This document shows positions 55,588-64,000 of a DNA stretch of 64,000 nt, one piece after another. The notes under the pieces were generated by a model. The model was not told the origin of the DNA. It did no database searches and saw nothing but the letters and a program-made list of their open reading frames with translations. How positions within the stretch are numbered: position 1 is the first letter of the stretch; each line of letters begins with the position of its first letter. A program made the position numbers and the translations under genes. The stretch covers positions 1-64,000 of the forward strand of contig JBFMFB010000007.1 in NCBI GenBank assembly GCA_040752115.1, in the 5' to 3' direction. This stretch comes from JBFMFB01 sp040752115. GTDB taxonomy: Bacteria; Pseudomonadota; Gammaproteobacteria; Burkholderiales; Sulfuricellaceae.

Positions 55588-55923
55588 TTACTTGATGGCC
55601 AGAATCCACTGCACCAGGGCCTTGATGTCATCGTCCTTGACCGCCGGGCTGTTCGGAGGCATCGGGGTATCGCCCCACACGCCCTTGCCGCCTTTCTTGA
55701 CCTTCTCGATCAGCTTGGCTTCGGCGGCCTTGTCGCCGGCGTATTTCTTGGCGACTTCCTTGTAGGAGGGGCCGACCAGCTTCTTGTCAACCGCATGGCA
55801 AGCCAGGCAGTTCTTGGCGCCAGCGAGCTTCTTGCCGGCTTCGAAATCCAGCGCGGCATTGGCCGGCGCGGCAGCGGTCAGGGCCGCGGCAGCGGCGATC
55901 CCCATGATCCAGGTTGCTTTCAT
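55588..55923 (-). CDS. periplasmic class I cytochrome c (c551/c5-like)
   Basis: A 111-residue exported cytochrome: signal peptide of 23 residues (cut after ANA), haem motif CLACH (Cys39, Cys42, His43) and distal Met in DTPMPPN. The size and KLVGPSYKEVAKKY insertion fit the c551 type that carries electrons between respiratory complexes. It has its own terminator and is a single-gene unit. Confidence 0.9.
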   Translation of the reverse strand: MKATWIMGIAAAAALTAAAPANAALDFEAGKKLAGAKNCLACHAVDKKLVGPSYKEVAKKYAGDKAAEAKLIEKVKKGGKGVWGDTPMPPNSPAVKDDDIKALVQWILAIK

Positions 55924-56073
55924 ACTGTTACCCCTTGCTTTGGTTGGTTAATGAAAAAAACAGCCGATAAAAAAGTCGCAATATTAAACGAATCCTTCGG
56001 TTTTGCAAAATCGGCGGCAAGCAATTAACGTCCCGCACCCTCCCGGCGTTGACCGAGACGCGCGGGAGGCCGC

Positions 56074-57930
56074 TCAGCGCATCTTTTCGAGCCGGGTCAC
56101 ATCGCGCACCGCGCCTTTTGCCGCGCTGGTGGTCATGGCGGCATAAGCCTTGAGCGCTGCGGAGACTTCACGCTGCCGGTCGGCGGGTTTCCAGGCTTGC
56201 GCGCCCCTGGCTTCCATGGCGCTTCTGCGGGCGGCCAGCGCTTCGCCGGAAACAGCAAGTCGGATCGAGCGATGCGGGATGTCGATCTCGATCGCGTCCC
56301 CTTCCTCCACCAGGCCGATGGCGCCCCCTTCCGCCGCTTCCGGCGAAACGTGGCCGATCGACAGGCCCGACGTGCCGCCGGAGAAGCGGCCGTCGGTGAG
56401 CAGCGCGCAGGCCTTGCCGAGTTCCTTGGACTTGAGGTAACTGGTGGGGTAGAGCATTTCCTGCATGCCCGGGCCGCCGCGCGGGCCTTCGTAGCGGATC
56501 ACCACCACGTCGCCGGGCTTGATCCTGTCGCCGAGAATCGCCGCCACCGCTGCATCCTGGCTTTCGAACACGCGCGCGGTGCCGGTGAACTTGAGGATGC
56601 TCTCGTCCACCCCGGCAGTCTTGACGATGCAGCCGTCCAGCGCGATGTTGCCGTAAAGCACGGCCAGCCCGCCATCCTTGCTGTAGGCGTGCTCGAGGTC
56701 GCGGATGCAGCCGTGGGCGCGATCAAGATCGAGCGACGGATAGCGGCGGTTCTGGCTGAAGGCGGTCTGGGAGGGGATGCCGCCGGGCGCGGCGCGGAAG
56801 AACTCCTGCACCCCGGGATCGCCGCTGCGGCGCACATCCCAGCGCTCCAGCGCCTCGCCGAGAGACGCGCTGTGCACCGTGGGCACGTCCCGGTGCAGCA
56901 GTCCGGCGCGGTCGAGTTCGCCCAGGATCGCCATCACGCCGCCCGCGCGGTGCACGTCCTCCATGTGGTAGTCCGGGGTGGAGGGCGCCACTTTGGCCAG
57001 GTGCGGCACCTTGCGCGACAGGCGGTCGATGTCCTGCATGGTGAAATCGACGCCCGCCTCGGCGGCGGTCGCCAGCAAATGCAGCACGGTGTTGGTCGAG
57101 CCGCCCATGGCGATGTCCAGGCACATGGCGTTTTCGAATGCCTGGAAGCTGGCAATCGAGCGCGGCAGCACCGAGGCGTCGTCCTGCTCGTACCACCGCC
57201 GCGCCAGTTGTACGATGCGCCGCCCGGCTTCAAGGAACAGCTCCTTGCGGTCGGCATGGGTCGCCAGCAACGAGCCGTTGCCTGGCAGCGCCAGTCCCAG
57301 CGCTTCGGCCAGGCAGTTCATCGAGTTGGCGGTGAACATGCCGGAGCAGGAACCGCAGGTGGGACAGGCCGATTGTTCGAGCTGTGCGGTCTGTTCGTCG
57401 CTGATCCTGGCGTCGGCCGCCGCCACCATGGCGTCCACCAGGTCGAGATGGATTTCCTTGCCGCCCCACACCACCTTGCCGGCTTCCATCGGCCCGCCGG
57501 AAACGAAGATGGCCGGGATGTTGAGGCGCATCGCCGCCATCATCATGCCGGGGGTGATCTTGTCGCAGTTGGAGATGCACACCAGCGCATCGGCGCAGTG
57601 GGCGTTGGCCATGTACTCCACCGAATCGGCGATCAGGTCGCGCGACGGCAGGCTGTAGAGCATGCCGCCATGGCCCATGGCGATGCCGTCATCGATGGCG
57701 ATGGTGTTGAATTCCTTGGCCACGCCGCCGGCGGCTTCGATTTCCCGCGCCACCAGCTGGCCGAGATCCTTCAGGTGCACGTGCCCAGGCACGAACTGGG
57801 TGAAGGAGTTGGCGATGGCGATGATCGGCTTGTTGAAGTCGCTGTCCTTCATACCGGTGGCACGCCACAGGGCGCGCGCGCCGGCCATGTTGCGGCCGCG
57901 GGTGGTGGTCCAGGAACGGTAGGCGGGCAT
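56074..57930 (-). CDS. ilvD: dihydroxy-acid dehydratase IlvD
   Basis: A 618-residue Fe-S dehydratase that makes the 2-keto acids for valine and isoleucine. The cluster cysteines are in SNCDKITPG and [16 protein letters not shown]; the CDK lysine is probably carbamylated and binds Mg2+. Length and [11 protein letters not shown] fit the E. coli enzyme. The divergent neighbour is lgt. It is consistent with a role near the liv transporter, but there is no visible shared control. Confidence 0.95.
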   Translation of the reverse strand: MPAYRSWTTTRGRNMAGARALWRATGMKDSDFNKPIIAIANSFTQFVPGHVHLKDLGQLVAREIEAAGGVAKEFNTIAIDDGIAMGHGGMLYSLPSRDLIADSVEYMANAHCADALVCISNCDKITPGMMMAAMRLNIPAIFVSGGPMEAGKVVWGGKEIHLDLVDAMVAAADARISDEQTAQLEQSACPTCGSCSGMFTANSMNCLAEALGLALPGNGSLLATHADRKELFLEAGRRIVQLARRWYEQDDASVLPRSIASFQAFENAMCLDIAMGGSTNTVLHLLATAAEAGVDFTMQDIDRLSRKVPHLAKVAPSTPDYHMEDVHRAGGVMAILGELDRAGLLHRDVPTVHSASLGEALERWDVRRSGDPGVQEFFRAAPGGIPSQTAFSQNRRYPSLDLDRAHGCIRDLEHAYSKDGGLAVLYGNIALDGCIVKTAGVDESILKFTGTARVFESQDAAVAAILGDRIKPGDVVVIRYEGPRGGPGMQEMLYPTSYLKSKELGKACALLTDGRFSGGTSGLSIGHVSPEAAEGGAIGLVEEGDAIEIDIPHRSIRLAVSGEALAARRSAMEARGAQAWKPADRQREVSAALKAYAAMTTSAAKGAVRDVTRLEKMR

Positions 57931-57973
57931 ACTTGACCTTGCTTAAACGCGAATTGAAAACCGGTTAATTTAG

Positions 57974-57979
57974 TATAAT
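57974..57979 (+). promoter_or_regulatory. -10 element of lgt
   Basis: A perfect TATAAT 35 nt before the lgt start; TTGAAA lies 14 nt upstream, which is too short for a normal -35 spacing, so the promoter may be weak or regulated. Confidence 0.45.
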
Positions 57980-58013
57980 GACCGATTTTTAGCAAACTCC
58001 GGAAACCGCCCGA

Positions 58014-58799
58014 ATGCTTGTCCATCCCCAGTTCGATCCGGTCGCGATCCACCTCGGCCCGCTCGCCATCCGCTGGTACGGGCTGATGTACCTGCTCGCG
58101 TTCGCCTTCGTGCTGATCCTCGGACGGCTGCGCATCGCCGCCCGGGCGGATGCAGGGTGGAAAAAGCACGAGCTGGACGACCTGCTGTTCTACGGCGTGC
58201 TCGGCGTGGTGCTGGGCGGGCGGCTGGGCTACGTGCTGTTCTACAAGCCGGCTTATTATCTCCACAACCCGGCCGAAATATTCTCGGTCTGGCAAGGGGG
58301 CATGGCTTTCCACGGCGGCTTTCTGGGCGTGCTGGCCGCGATGTGGCTGTTCTCGCGCAAGAGCGGCAAGCCCTGGCTCGCGGTCGCCGATTTCGTTGCG
58401 CCGCTGGTGCCGCTGGGCCTGGGCGCCGGACGCATCGGCAACTTCATCAACGGCGAATTGTGGGGGCGTCCGACCGACGTGCCGTGGGGCATGGTTTTTT
58501 CGCAGGCGGGCGACGGCCTGGCGCGTCATCCCTCGCAGCTTTATCAGTTCGCGCTGGAGGGGCTGGCCCTGTTCGCCATCCTGTGGGTTTTCTCCGCCAG
58601 GCCCCGGCCGACCGGAGCGGTTTCCGGCGTGTTCCTGATCGGCTACGGCAGCTTCCGTTTCCTGGCCGAATTCACCCGCGAGCCGGACAGCTTCCTCGGC
58701 CTGCTCGCGCTCGGCTTCAGCATGGGCCAGTGGCTCAGCCTGCCGATGGTTCTGGCGGGCGCCTGCCTGCTGTGGTGGTCGTACCGCAAACCCGCCTGA
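58014..58799 (+). CDS. lgt: prolipoprotein diacylglyceryl transferase Lgt
   Basis: A 261-residue inner-membrane enzyme with seven helices that adds diacylglycerol to the lipobox cysteine of lipoproteins such as PilP and LivK. The signature [19 protein letters not shown] is present near residues 135-160, with [10 protein letters not shown] and the C-terminal [10 protein letters not shown]. It starts at ATG 58014, divergent from ilvD. Confidence 0.95.
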   Translation: MLVHPQFDPVAIHLGPLAIRWYGLMYLLAFAFVLILGRLRIAARADAGWKKHELDDLLFYGVLGVVLGGRLGYVLFYKPAYYLHNPAEIFSVWQGGMAFHGGFLGVLAAMWLFSRKSGKPWLAVADFVAPLVPLGLGAGRIGNFINGELWGRPTDVPWGMVFSQAGDGLARHPSQLYQFALEGLALFAILWVFSARPRPTGAVSGVFLIGYGSFRFLAEFTREPDSFLGLLALGFSMGQWLSLPMVLAGACLLWWSYRKPA

Positions 58800-58858
58800 C
58801 ACCCGCGCCGCACTCGGGTAAAATGCCGGTTTTTTCTCTTTAATTTCCAGGGAGTACC

Positions 58859-59545
58859 ATGCCGCAATACCGCATCGCGCCGAGCATCCTGTCGGCCAAT
58901 TTCGCCAAGCTGGGCGAGGAGGTGGACTATGTTCTCGCCTCCGGCGCCGACATCGTTCACTTCGACGTGATGGACAACCATTACGTGCCCAACCTGACCA
59001 TCGGCCCGCTGGTGTGCGAGGCCCTGCGCAAGCACGGCGTGACCGCGCCGATCGACGTGCACCTGATGGTCAAGCCAGTGGATCGCATCATTCCCGACTT
59101 TGCCAAGGCCGGCGCCACCTACATCACCTTCCACCCGGAAGCCTCCGAGCACATCGACCGCACCATCGGCCTGATCAAGGACAGCGGCTGCAAGGCCGGC
59201 CTGGTGTTCAATCCCGCCACGCCGCTGGACGTGCTGGAATACACCCTGGACAAGCTCGACATGGTGCTGCTGATGTCAGTCAATCCCGGCTTCGGCGGCC
59301 AGAAATTCATTCCCTACGTGCTCGACAAGGCACGCAAGGTGCGCCAGATGATCGACGCGAAAGGACTGAACGTCAGCCTGGAAATCGACGGCGGCGTCGG
59401 ACCGGCCAATATCCTGGAAGTCGCCAAGGCCGGCGTGGATACCTTCGTGGCGGGTTCCGCCGTGTTCGGCGCGGGCAAGGACAGCGACCCGCACCGCTAC
59501 GACTCCATCATCGGAGCATTGCGCGCCGAACTGGCCAAGGCGTGA
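58859..59545 (+). CDS. rpe: ribulose-phosphate 3-epimerase Rpe
   Basis: A 228-residue TIM-barrel metalloenzyme that interconverts ribulose and xylulose 5-phosphate. [31 protein letters not shown] (metal His and Asp) and [11 protein letters not shown] are typical. AGGGAG precedes the ATG. The stop shares a base with gph (TGATG). The rpe-gph pair before trpE is a common betaproteobacterial order. Confidence 0.95.
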   Translation: MPQYRIAPSILSANFAKLGEEVDYVLASGADIVHFDVMDNHYVPNLTIGPLVCEALRKHGVTAPIDVHLMVKPVDRIIPDFAKAGATYITFHPEASEHIDRTIGLIKDSGCKAGLVFNPATPLDVLEYTLDKLDMVLLMSVNPGFGGQKFIPYVLDKARKVRQMIDAKGLNVSLEIDGGVGPANILEVAKAGVDTFVAGSAVFGAGKDSDPHRYDSIIGALRAELAKA

Positions 59546-60237
59546 TGACCGCGAACGAAAAGCGCCCGCTGTCGGTCAAAGCCGTCGTCATCGATCTCGA
59601 CGGCACGCTGCTCGACACCGCGCGCGATCTGGCCGAAGCGGCTAGCCGCATGCTGCGGGAGCTGGGCCGGCCGGCGACGGAAGTGGAAACGATCAAGGGT
59701 TACATCGGCAACGGCATCGCGCGGCTGGTGAAGCGCGCGCTGACCGGCAGCATGGACGGCGAGCCGGATGCCGCCCTGTTCGAACGGGCACTGCCGCTCT
59801 ACCAGAAGCACTACGCCGACGTTTTGACCCTGCACACCAACCCCTACCCCGGCGTGAAGGAAGGGCTGGAAGCGTTGCGTGGCGCCGGTTTCCGGCTGGC
59901 CTGCATCACCAACAAGGCGGAGAAATTCACCCTGCCCTTGCTGAAGGAAATGGGCCTGCTGGATTTCTTCGAGCTGGTGCTCTCCGGCGACACCCTGCCG
60001 AAGAAGAAGCCCGATCCGCTGCCGCTGCGGCACGCGGCGGCGCACTTCGGCGCCAAACCGGAAGAGGTGCTGCTGATCGGCGATTCGCTCAACGACGTGC
60101 AGGCCGCGCGCGCCGCCGGCTGCCCGGTGTTCTGCGTGCCTTACGGTTACAACCGCGGCAAGGACGTGCGCGAACTCGATCCCGACGCGGTGATCGGCAA
60201 TATTGCGGAAGCGCTGAAGCTGATCGAGAAGGCTTGA
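59545..60237 (+). CDS. gph: phosphoglycolate phosphatase Gph
   Basis: A 230-residue HAD phosphatase that removes 2-phosphoglycolate. Motif I is DLDGTLLDT (nucleophile Asp near residue 17), motif II ITNKA, motif III KKKPDPLPL and motif IV GDSLND. The start at 59545 is coupled to rpe by TGATG. It precedes a repeat, then trpE. Confidence 0.92.
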   Translation: MTANEKRPLSVKAVVIDLDGTLLDTARDLAEAASRMLRELGRPATEVETIKGYIGNGIARLVKRALTGSMDGEPDAALFERALPLYQKHYADVLTLHTNPYPGVKEGLEALRGAGFRLACITNKAEKFTLPLLKEMGLLDFFELVLSGDTLPKKKPDPLPLRHAAAHFGAKPEEVLLIGDSLNDVQAARAAGCPVFCVPYGYNRGKDVRELDPDAVIGNIAEALKLIEKA

Positions 60238-60245
60238 AAGCATGA

Positions 60246-60373
60246 ACCGCAGAGAAACAGAGACGCAGAGAAGATCAAATCCTGTCTCATGGCGATGGCG
60301 GATGGCCTGAGCAGCCAGGGCGTGTTACGCCTCAACGACAAGTTTTTTCTCTGTACTTCTGTGTTTCTGTGGT
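60246..60373. repeat. CAGAGAAACAGAG-type inverted dispersed repeat before trpE
   Basis: ACCGCAGAGAAACAGAGACG (60246-60265) and its neighbour are answered by TCTGTACTTCTGTGTTTCTG (60351-60370), which read in reverse is an imperfect copy. The right arm ends within 8 nt of the trpE ATG. A degenerate single copy (GCCTCCGTGCCCCTGCGGTT) is at 22050-22069. It holds no gene. Confidence 0.55.
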
Positions 60374-60380
60374 GAAAATT

Positions 60381-61856
60381 ATGACCGAACAAGAATTCAA
60401 CCGGCTGGCGGAACAAGGCTACAACCGCATTCCGCTCACGCTGGAAACGCTGGCGGACCTCGACACGCCGCTTTCCCTTTACCTCAAGCTCGCCAACCGG
60501 CCGTATTCCTATCTTCTGGAATCGGTGGTCGGCGGCGAGCGCTTCGGCCGCTATTCTTTCATCGGCCTGCCGGCCCGGACCCGCCTGACGGTGCGCGGCA
60601 ACACCGTCACCGTGGAACGCGACGGCGCGGTGACAGAACAGCTCGAAACCGCCGACCCGCTGCGCTTCGTGCAGGATTTCCATGCGCGCTTCAAGGTGCC
60701 GGCGCGCCCCGGTCAGCCGCGCTTTTCCGGCGGACTGGCGGGCTACTTCGGCTACGACACCATCCGCTACATCGAGCCGCGGCTGGCCAAATTTGACAAG
60801 CCCGATGCGCTCGGCACGCCGGACATCCTGCTGCTGCTGTCGGAAGAAGTGGCGGTGGTGGACAATCTGTCCGGCAAGATCTATCTGATCGTCTACGCCG
60901 ATCCGGGCGAAGCGGGCGCTTATGACAGGGGCCGGGCGCGCCTGCAGGAACTGCGCAAGCAGCTGCGACAGCCGACCGCCATCCCCGCATCCGGCCCCGC
61001 CACGCCGGCCCAGGCGGTCTCCGAATTCGGCGAGGAAGCCTTCAAGCGGGCGGTGGAACGCGCCAAGCAGTACATCTTCGACGGCGACATCATGCAGGTG
61101 GTGCTGGCCCAGCGCATGCGCCAGCCCTTCGACGCTTCGCCGCTGGCGCTGTACCGTGCCCTGCGCGGCCTCAACCCCTCGCCCTACATGTTCTATTACG
61201 ACATGGGCGACCACCATGTGGTCGGCGCCTCGCCGGAAATCCTGGTGCGGCTGGAAGGCGAAACCGTGACCGTGCGCCCGATCGCCGGCACCCGCCCGCG
61301 CGGCAAGACCCGGGAGGAGGATGTTGCATTGGCGCAGGATCTGCTGGCCGACCCCAAGGAGCTGGCCGAACACCTGATGCTGGTCGACCTCGGCCGCAAC
61401 GATGCCGGACGCGTGGCGCAGACCGGCTCGGTCAGGGTCACCGAGGAAATGGTGATCGAGCGTTATTCGCACGTCATGCACATCGTCTCCAACGTCGAAG
61501 GCAAGCTCAAACCGGGCCTCAACGCCATGGACGTGCTGCGCGCCACCTTCCCCGCCGGCACCGTCTCCGGCGCGCCCAAGGTGCGGGCGATGGAAATCAT
61601 CGACGAACTGGAGCCGTCGAAGCGCGGCATCTATGCCGGTGCGGTCGGCTACCTGAGCTTCAATGGCGACATGGATCTGGCGATCGCGCTGCGCACCGCG
61701 GTGGTCAAGGACAAGACCCTGTTCGTCCAGGCCGGCGCCGGCATTGTCGCCGATTCCGTGCCGCAGAGCGAATGGATCGAAACCCAGAACAAGGCCCGCG
61801 CCGTGCTGCGTGCGGCGGAAATGGCCGCAGCCGGGCTTGATGGCGGGGAGAGCTGA
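60381..61856 (+). CDS. trpE: anthranilate synthase component I TrpE
   Basis: A 491-residue chorismate-binding enzyme. The tryptophan-feedback motif LLES is at residues 45-48. The catalytic chorismate domain has [28 protein letters not shown] and RTAVVKD. The ATG at 60381 has no good ribosome site; a GTG four codons upstream is less likely. It is the first gene of trpEGDC. Confidence 0.94.
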   Translation: MTEQEFNRLAEQGYNRIPLTLETLADLDTPLSLYLKLANRPYSYLLESVVGGERFGRYSFIGLPARTRLTVRGNTVTVERDGAVTEQLETADPLRFVQDFHARFKVPARPGQPRFSGGLAGYFGYDTIRYIEPRLAKFDKPDALGTPDILLLLSEEVAVVDNLSGKIYLIVYADPGEAGAYDRGRARLQELRKQLRQPTAIPASGPATPAQAVSEFGEEAFKRAVERAKQYIFDGDIMQVVLAQRMRQPFDASPLALYRALRGLNPSPYMFYYDMGDHHVVGASPEILVRLEGETVTVRPIAGTRPRGKTREEDVALAQDLLADPKELAEHLMLVDLGRNDAGRVAQTGSVRVTEEMVIERYSHVMHIVSNVEGKLKPGLNAMDVLRATFPAGTVSGAPKVRAMEIIDELEPSKRGIYAGAVGYLSFNGDMDLAIALRTAVVKDKTLFVQAGAGIVADSVPQSEWIETQNKARAVLRAAEMAAAGLDGGES

Positions 61857-61858
61857 AC

Positions 61859-62428
61859 ATGCTGCTGATGATCGACAATTACGACTCTTTTACCTACAAC
61901 CTGGTGCAATATTTCGGCGAGCTGGGTGAGGAGGTGAAGGTCTTCCGCAACGACGAAATCACGCTGGTCGAAATCGCGGCGCTCAAGCCCGACCATCTGG
62001 TGATTTCGCCCGGCCCCTGTACGCCCAACGAGGCGGGCATTTCGGTGCCGGCAATCAAGCGTTTTGCCGGCCAGATTCCGATCCTGGGCGTCTGTCTCGG
62101 TCACCAGAGCATCGGCCAGGCCTTCGGCGGAAAAATCGTCCACGCCAGGCAATTGATGCATGGCAAGACTTCGCAGATTCACCACAAGGACATCGGCGTG
62201 TTCCGCGGCCTGCCCAACCCCTTCCGCGCCACGCGCTACCACTCGCTGGTGATCGAGCGCGACAGCCTGCCGGAATGCCTGGAAATCACCGCCTGGACCG
62301 AGGACGGCGAGATCATGGGAGTGCGCCACAAGACCCTGGCGGTGGAAGGCGTGCAGTTCCATCCCGAATCCATCCTGACCGAGCATGGGCATGCGATGCT
62401 GGCGAATTTCCTGAAGCGGGAAAAATAG
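61859..62428 (+). CDS. trpG: anthranilate synthase glutamine amidotransferase TrpG
   Basis: A 189-residue class I glutamine amidotransferase that supplies ammonia to TrpE. The nucleophile Cys79 is in GVCLGHQ, and the His-Glu dyad is in QFHPES near residue 170. It starts 2 nt after trpE with GGGGAGAG upstream. The normal next gene, trpD, is separated by an inserted cassette. Confidence 0.94.
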   Translation: MLLMIDNYDSFTYNLVQYFGELGEEVKVFRNDEITLVEIAALKPDHLVISPGPCTPNEAGISVPAIKRFAGQIPILGVCLGHQSIGQAFGGKIVHARQLMHGKTSQIHHKDIGVFRGLPNPFRATRYHSLVIERDSLPECLEITAWTEDGEIMGVRHKTLAVEGVQFHPESILTEHGHAMLANFLKREK

Positions 62429-62439
62429 CTACAAATACC

Positions 62440-62474
62440 CCCTCCCCCTCGATGGGGGAGGGCTGGGGAGAGGG
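62440..62474. repeat. C-rich inverted repeat, left boundary of the DUF559 cassette
   Basis: A 35-nt sequence beginning CCCTCCCCCTC and ending GGGGAGAGGG. Its reverse complement matches the right copy (62810-62844) at 31 of 35 positions. It also folds on itself as CCCTCCCCC/GGGGGAGGG. Confidence 0.75.
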
Positions 62475-62479
62475 TGGAA

Positions 62480-62866
62480 ATGCCAGGAAATTTGACGCCC
62501 GTTGCGAAATTCCTGAGGAAAAATTCTACCGATGCCGAACGTGCATTGTGGAGGCATTTGCAGGCAAGGCGGCTTGCAGGCCACAAGTTCAGACGGCAGC
62601 AGCCGATTGGCAGATTTGTTGTGGATTTTGTTTGCCTGGAACACAGGTTGATTATCGAGCTGGACGGCGGGCAGCACGCCGACAGCGAAGCTGATGCGCG
62701 TCGCGACAAGTGGCTGAACGAACAAGGTTTCCAAATTTTGCGATTCTGGAATAACGAATTATTGACCAATCTCGAGGGGGTGCTGACGCGCATTCAAGCG
62801 GCCCTGCCACCCTCTCCCCTGCCCTCCCCCGTGAAGGGGGAGGGAGTTTCGGGAGGAACGCCATGA
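62480..62866 (+). CDS. DUF559 endonuclease-fold protein inside the trp operon
   Basis: A 128-residue protein of the DUF559 family, with a Vsr/restriction-like nuclease fold. The motifs DAERALWRHLQARRL, KFRRQQPIGRFVVDFVC and LIIELDGGQHAD (acidic residue with E-x-D), then RFWNNEL are typical. Activity and target are not known. It is flanked by near-identical C-rich inverted repeats, and its last 20 residues are read from the right one (SPLPSPVKGEGV). It splits trpG and trpD; the stop overlaps trpD by ATGA. An ATG at 62480 was preferred over GTG 62474. Confidence 0.85.
   Translation: MPGNLTPVAKFLRKNSTDAERALWRHLQARRLAGHKFRRQQPIGRFVVDFVCLEHRLIIELDGGQHADSEADARRDKWLNEQGFQILRFWNNELLTNLEGVLTRIQAALPPSPLPSPVKGEGVSGGTP
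62810..62844. repeat. C-rich inverted repeat, right boundary of the DUF559 cassette
   Basis: The 35-nt partner of the left copy, in inverted orientation, lying in the last codons of the DUF559 gene. The GGGAGGAACGCC that follows supplies the trpD ribosome site. Confidence 0.75.
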
Positions 62867-63885
62867 CGCCGCAGCAAGCACTGACCGCGCTGATCGAGAA
62901 GCGCGATCTTTCCCGCGAAGAAATGCTCTCGATCATGCGACAAATCATGGGCGGCGAGCTGACGCCGGTGCAGATCGCGGGCATTCTGATCGCCTTGCGC
63001 TGCAAGGGCGAGACGGTGACCGAAATCGCCGCGGCGGCCGAGGTGATGCGCGAGCTTTCGGCCAAGGTGCCGGTGGCCGAGGATGTCCATCTGGTGGACA
63101 CCTGCGGCACCGGCGGCGATGGGGCGCACACCTTCAACATTTCTACCGCCAGCGCGTTGGTCGCGGCGGCGGCGGGCGCCAAGGTGGCCAAGCACGGCGG
63201 GCGCTCGGTTTCGTCCACCTGCGGTTCGGCCGACATACTGGAGGCGCTGGGGGTCAACGTCAATCTCTCGCCGGATCAGGTAGCGAAAGCCATCCGCGAG
63301 ATCGGCGTCGGTTTCATGTTCGCACCCAACTACCACAGCGCAATGAAGTACGCCGCACCGGTGCGGCGCGAGCTGGGCGTGCGCACCCTGTTCAACCTGC
63401 TGGGGCCGCTTACCAATCCGGCGGGGGCGAAAAACCAGGTGATGGGCGTGTTCGACAGGAAGCTCGCGCTTCCTTTGGCGCATGCCTTGCGCGAACTCGG
63501 GGCCAAGCATGTGATGGTGGTGCACGGTGCGGACGGCATGGACGAGATTTCCGTCACCACCGAAACCCATGTCGCCGAACTGAAAGACGGCGGCATCGCG
63601 GAATATGCAGTCGATCCGGAAGCTTTCTGCATGCCGCGCGGCTCCGTCGATGAGCTCAAGGCGCACGACCGCGAGGAAGCCAAATCCAAGCTGCTGCAAG
63701 TGCTGGACAACCGTCCGGGCGCGGCGCGCGATATCGTCGCGCTCAATGCCGGCGCGGCGATCTACGTCGCGGGTTTGGCCGAAACGCTGGAAAAAGGCGT
63801 GCACAAGGCTCAAGCCACAATCGCCAGCGGCGCGGCCAAGGCCAAGCTGGAACAGCTGATCGAATTTTCGCGGCGGTTCGCCTGA
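62863..63885 (+). CDS. trpD: anthranilate phosphoribosyltransferase TrpD
   Basis: A 340-residue enzyme that joins anthranilate and PRPP. PRPP-binding GTGGDGAHTFNIST is near residues 82-95, with KHGGRSVSSTCGSAD and RRELGVRTLFNLLGPLTNP. The start overlaps the DUF559 stop by four bases, and the stop overlaps trpC (TGATG), so the insertion has kept the operon coupled. Confidence 0.95.
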   Translation: MTPQQALTALIEKRDLSREEMLSIMRQIMGGELTPVQIAGILIALRCKGETVTEIAAAAEVMRELSAKVPVAEDVHLVDTCGTGGDGAHTFNISTASALVAAAAGAKVAKHGGRSVSSTCGSADILEALGVNVNLSPDQVAKAIREIGVGFMFAPNYHSAMKYAAPVRRELGVRTLFNLLGPLTNPAGAKNQVMGVFDRKLALPLAHALRELGAKHVMVVHGADGMDEISVTTETHVAELKDGGIAEYAVDPEAFCMPRGSVDELKAHDREEAKSKLLQVLDNRPGAARDIVALNAGAAIYVAGLAETLEKGVHKAQATIASGAAKAKLEQLIEFSRRFA

Positions 63886-64000
63886 TGTCCGATGTCCTGA
63901 AAAAAATCCTCGCGGTCAAGGCCGAGGAAATCGAAGCCGGTCAGGCAAAAAAACCGCTTGCTGCCATCCGGGCGGAAGCTGAATCGATGCCGGCGGCAAG
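63885..64000 (+). CDS. trpC: indole-3-glycerol phosphate synthase TrpC (partial)
   Basis: The first 38 residues are visible (start SDVLKKILAVKAEEI), which fits the N-terminal helix of TrpC, the enzyme that closes the indole ring. The gene runs off the right edge of the window. Its start shares a base with the trpD stop. Assigned by position and the LxKILxxKxxEI pattern. Confidence 0.85.
   Translation, partial: MSDVLKKILAVKAEEIEAGQAKKPLAAIRAEAESMPAA

Noticed and set aside
53372..55765. Open frame of 797 codons on the plus strand across livH and livK
   Set aside because: It crosses three real genes and the intergenic gaps in antisense and encodes a His/Gln/Gly-rich product without a domain.
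56197..57936. Open frame of 579 codons opposite ilvD
   Set aside because: Shadow of ilvD; no start signal and a low-complexity product.

Overview
The window reads as one contig of a GC-rich betaproteobacterium, most likely in or near Nitrosomonadales (Sulfuricella or Gallionella-like). This is inferred from gene order and protein character: rpe-gph-trpEGDC, thiD-thiE-hemL, pilMNOPQ-aroK-aroB, a magnesium-type HemB and two periplasmic cytochromes c. No rRNA, tRNA or CRISPR array was seen.

Layout. (1) 1-6753: the early end of a Mu-like transposable prophage. A plus-strand repressor combines a Mu-type DNA-binding domain with a LexA-like peptidase. It faces a minus-strand early operon (Ner, MuA-like transposase, MuB-like ATPase, seven small proteins, start of a Gam-like gene) across about 190 bp that hold six copies of a GTTCGC-type operator. 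(2) 6754-10815: an accessory strip at the prophage edge with a recombinase remnant, an HTH regulator coupled to an AlbA/Schlafen-type ATPase, palindromic intergenic DNA and a self-inhibited Fic enzyme. (3) 10897-23968: mixed housekeeping genes (U32 peptidase/rRNA hydroxylase, SemiSWEET, phosphatase, an orphan NorE/NorF-like pair, Kup, a GlcF-like Fe-S protein, an MHYT-PAS-GGDEF-EAL protein, Coq7, UppP), separated by MITE-like and REP-like repeats. (4) 23992-32723: the twitching chemosensory operon pilG-pilH-pilI-pilJ-chpA. (5) 33015-39293: thiD-thiE-hemL, cytochrome c4, engB, hemB and a YcgR-like PilZ protein. (6) 39374-50410: a nucleotidyltransferase-like protein, PBP1A, pilMNOPQ, aroK, aroB and a dGTPase. 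(7) 50612-55468: a complete branched-chain amino-acid ABC transporter. (8) 55588-64000: cytochrome c, ilvD, lgt, rpe, gph, then trpE-trpG-[DUF559 cassette]-trpD-trpC (cut by the window edge).

How the genes work together. Two loci serve type IV pili: pilMNOPQ builds the alignment complex and the outer-membrane secretin, and pilGHIJ-chpA controls the pilus motors. Cyclic di-GMP enzymes and a YcgR-like receptor add a second motility and surface layer. hemL and hemB supply tetrapyrrole for the cytochromes; ilvD and the liv genes cover branched-chain amino acids; aro and trp genes cover aromatic amino acids.

The most interesting signal is a candidate small RNA of about 110 nt on the minus strand, antisense to the last codons of engB (about 37247-37357). 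It has a sigma-E-type promoter (GGAACTT-N17-TCTTA), three hairpins with pyrimidine-rich UCC loops and a perfect-stem Rho-independent terminator. Its place beside the 3' end of engB recalls Spot 42 of E. coli and the sigma-22-dependent ErsA of Pseudomonas. Second are the prophage operator array with its LexA-type repressor, and the DUF559 cassette, bounded by near-perfect inverted repeats, inside the trp operon.
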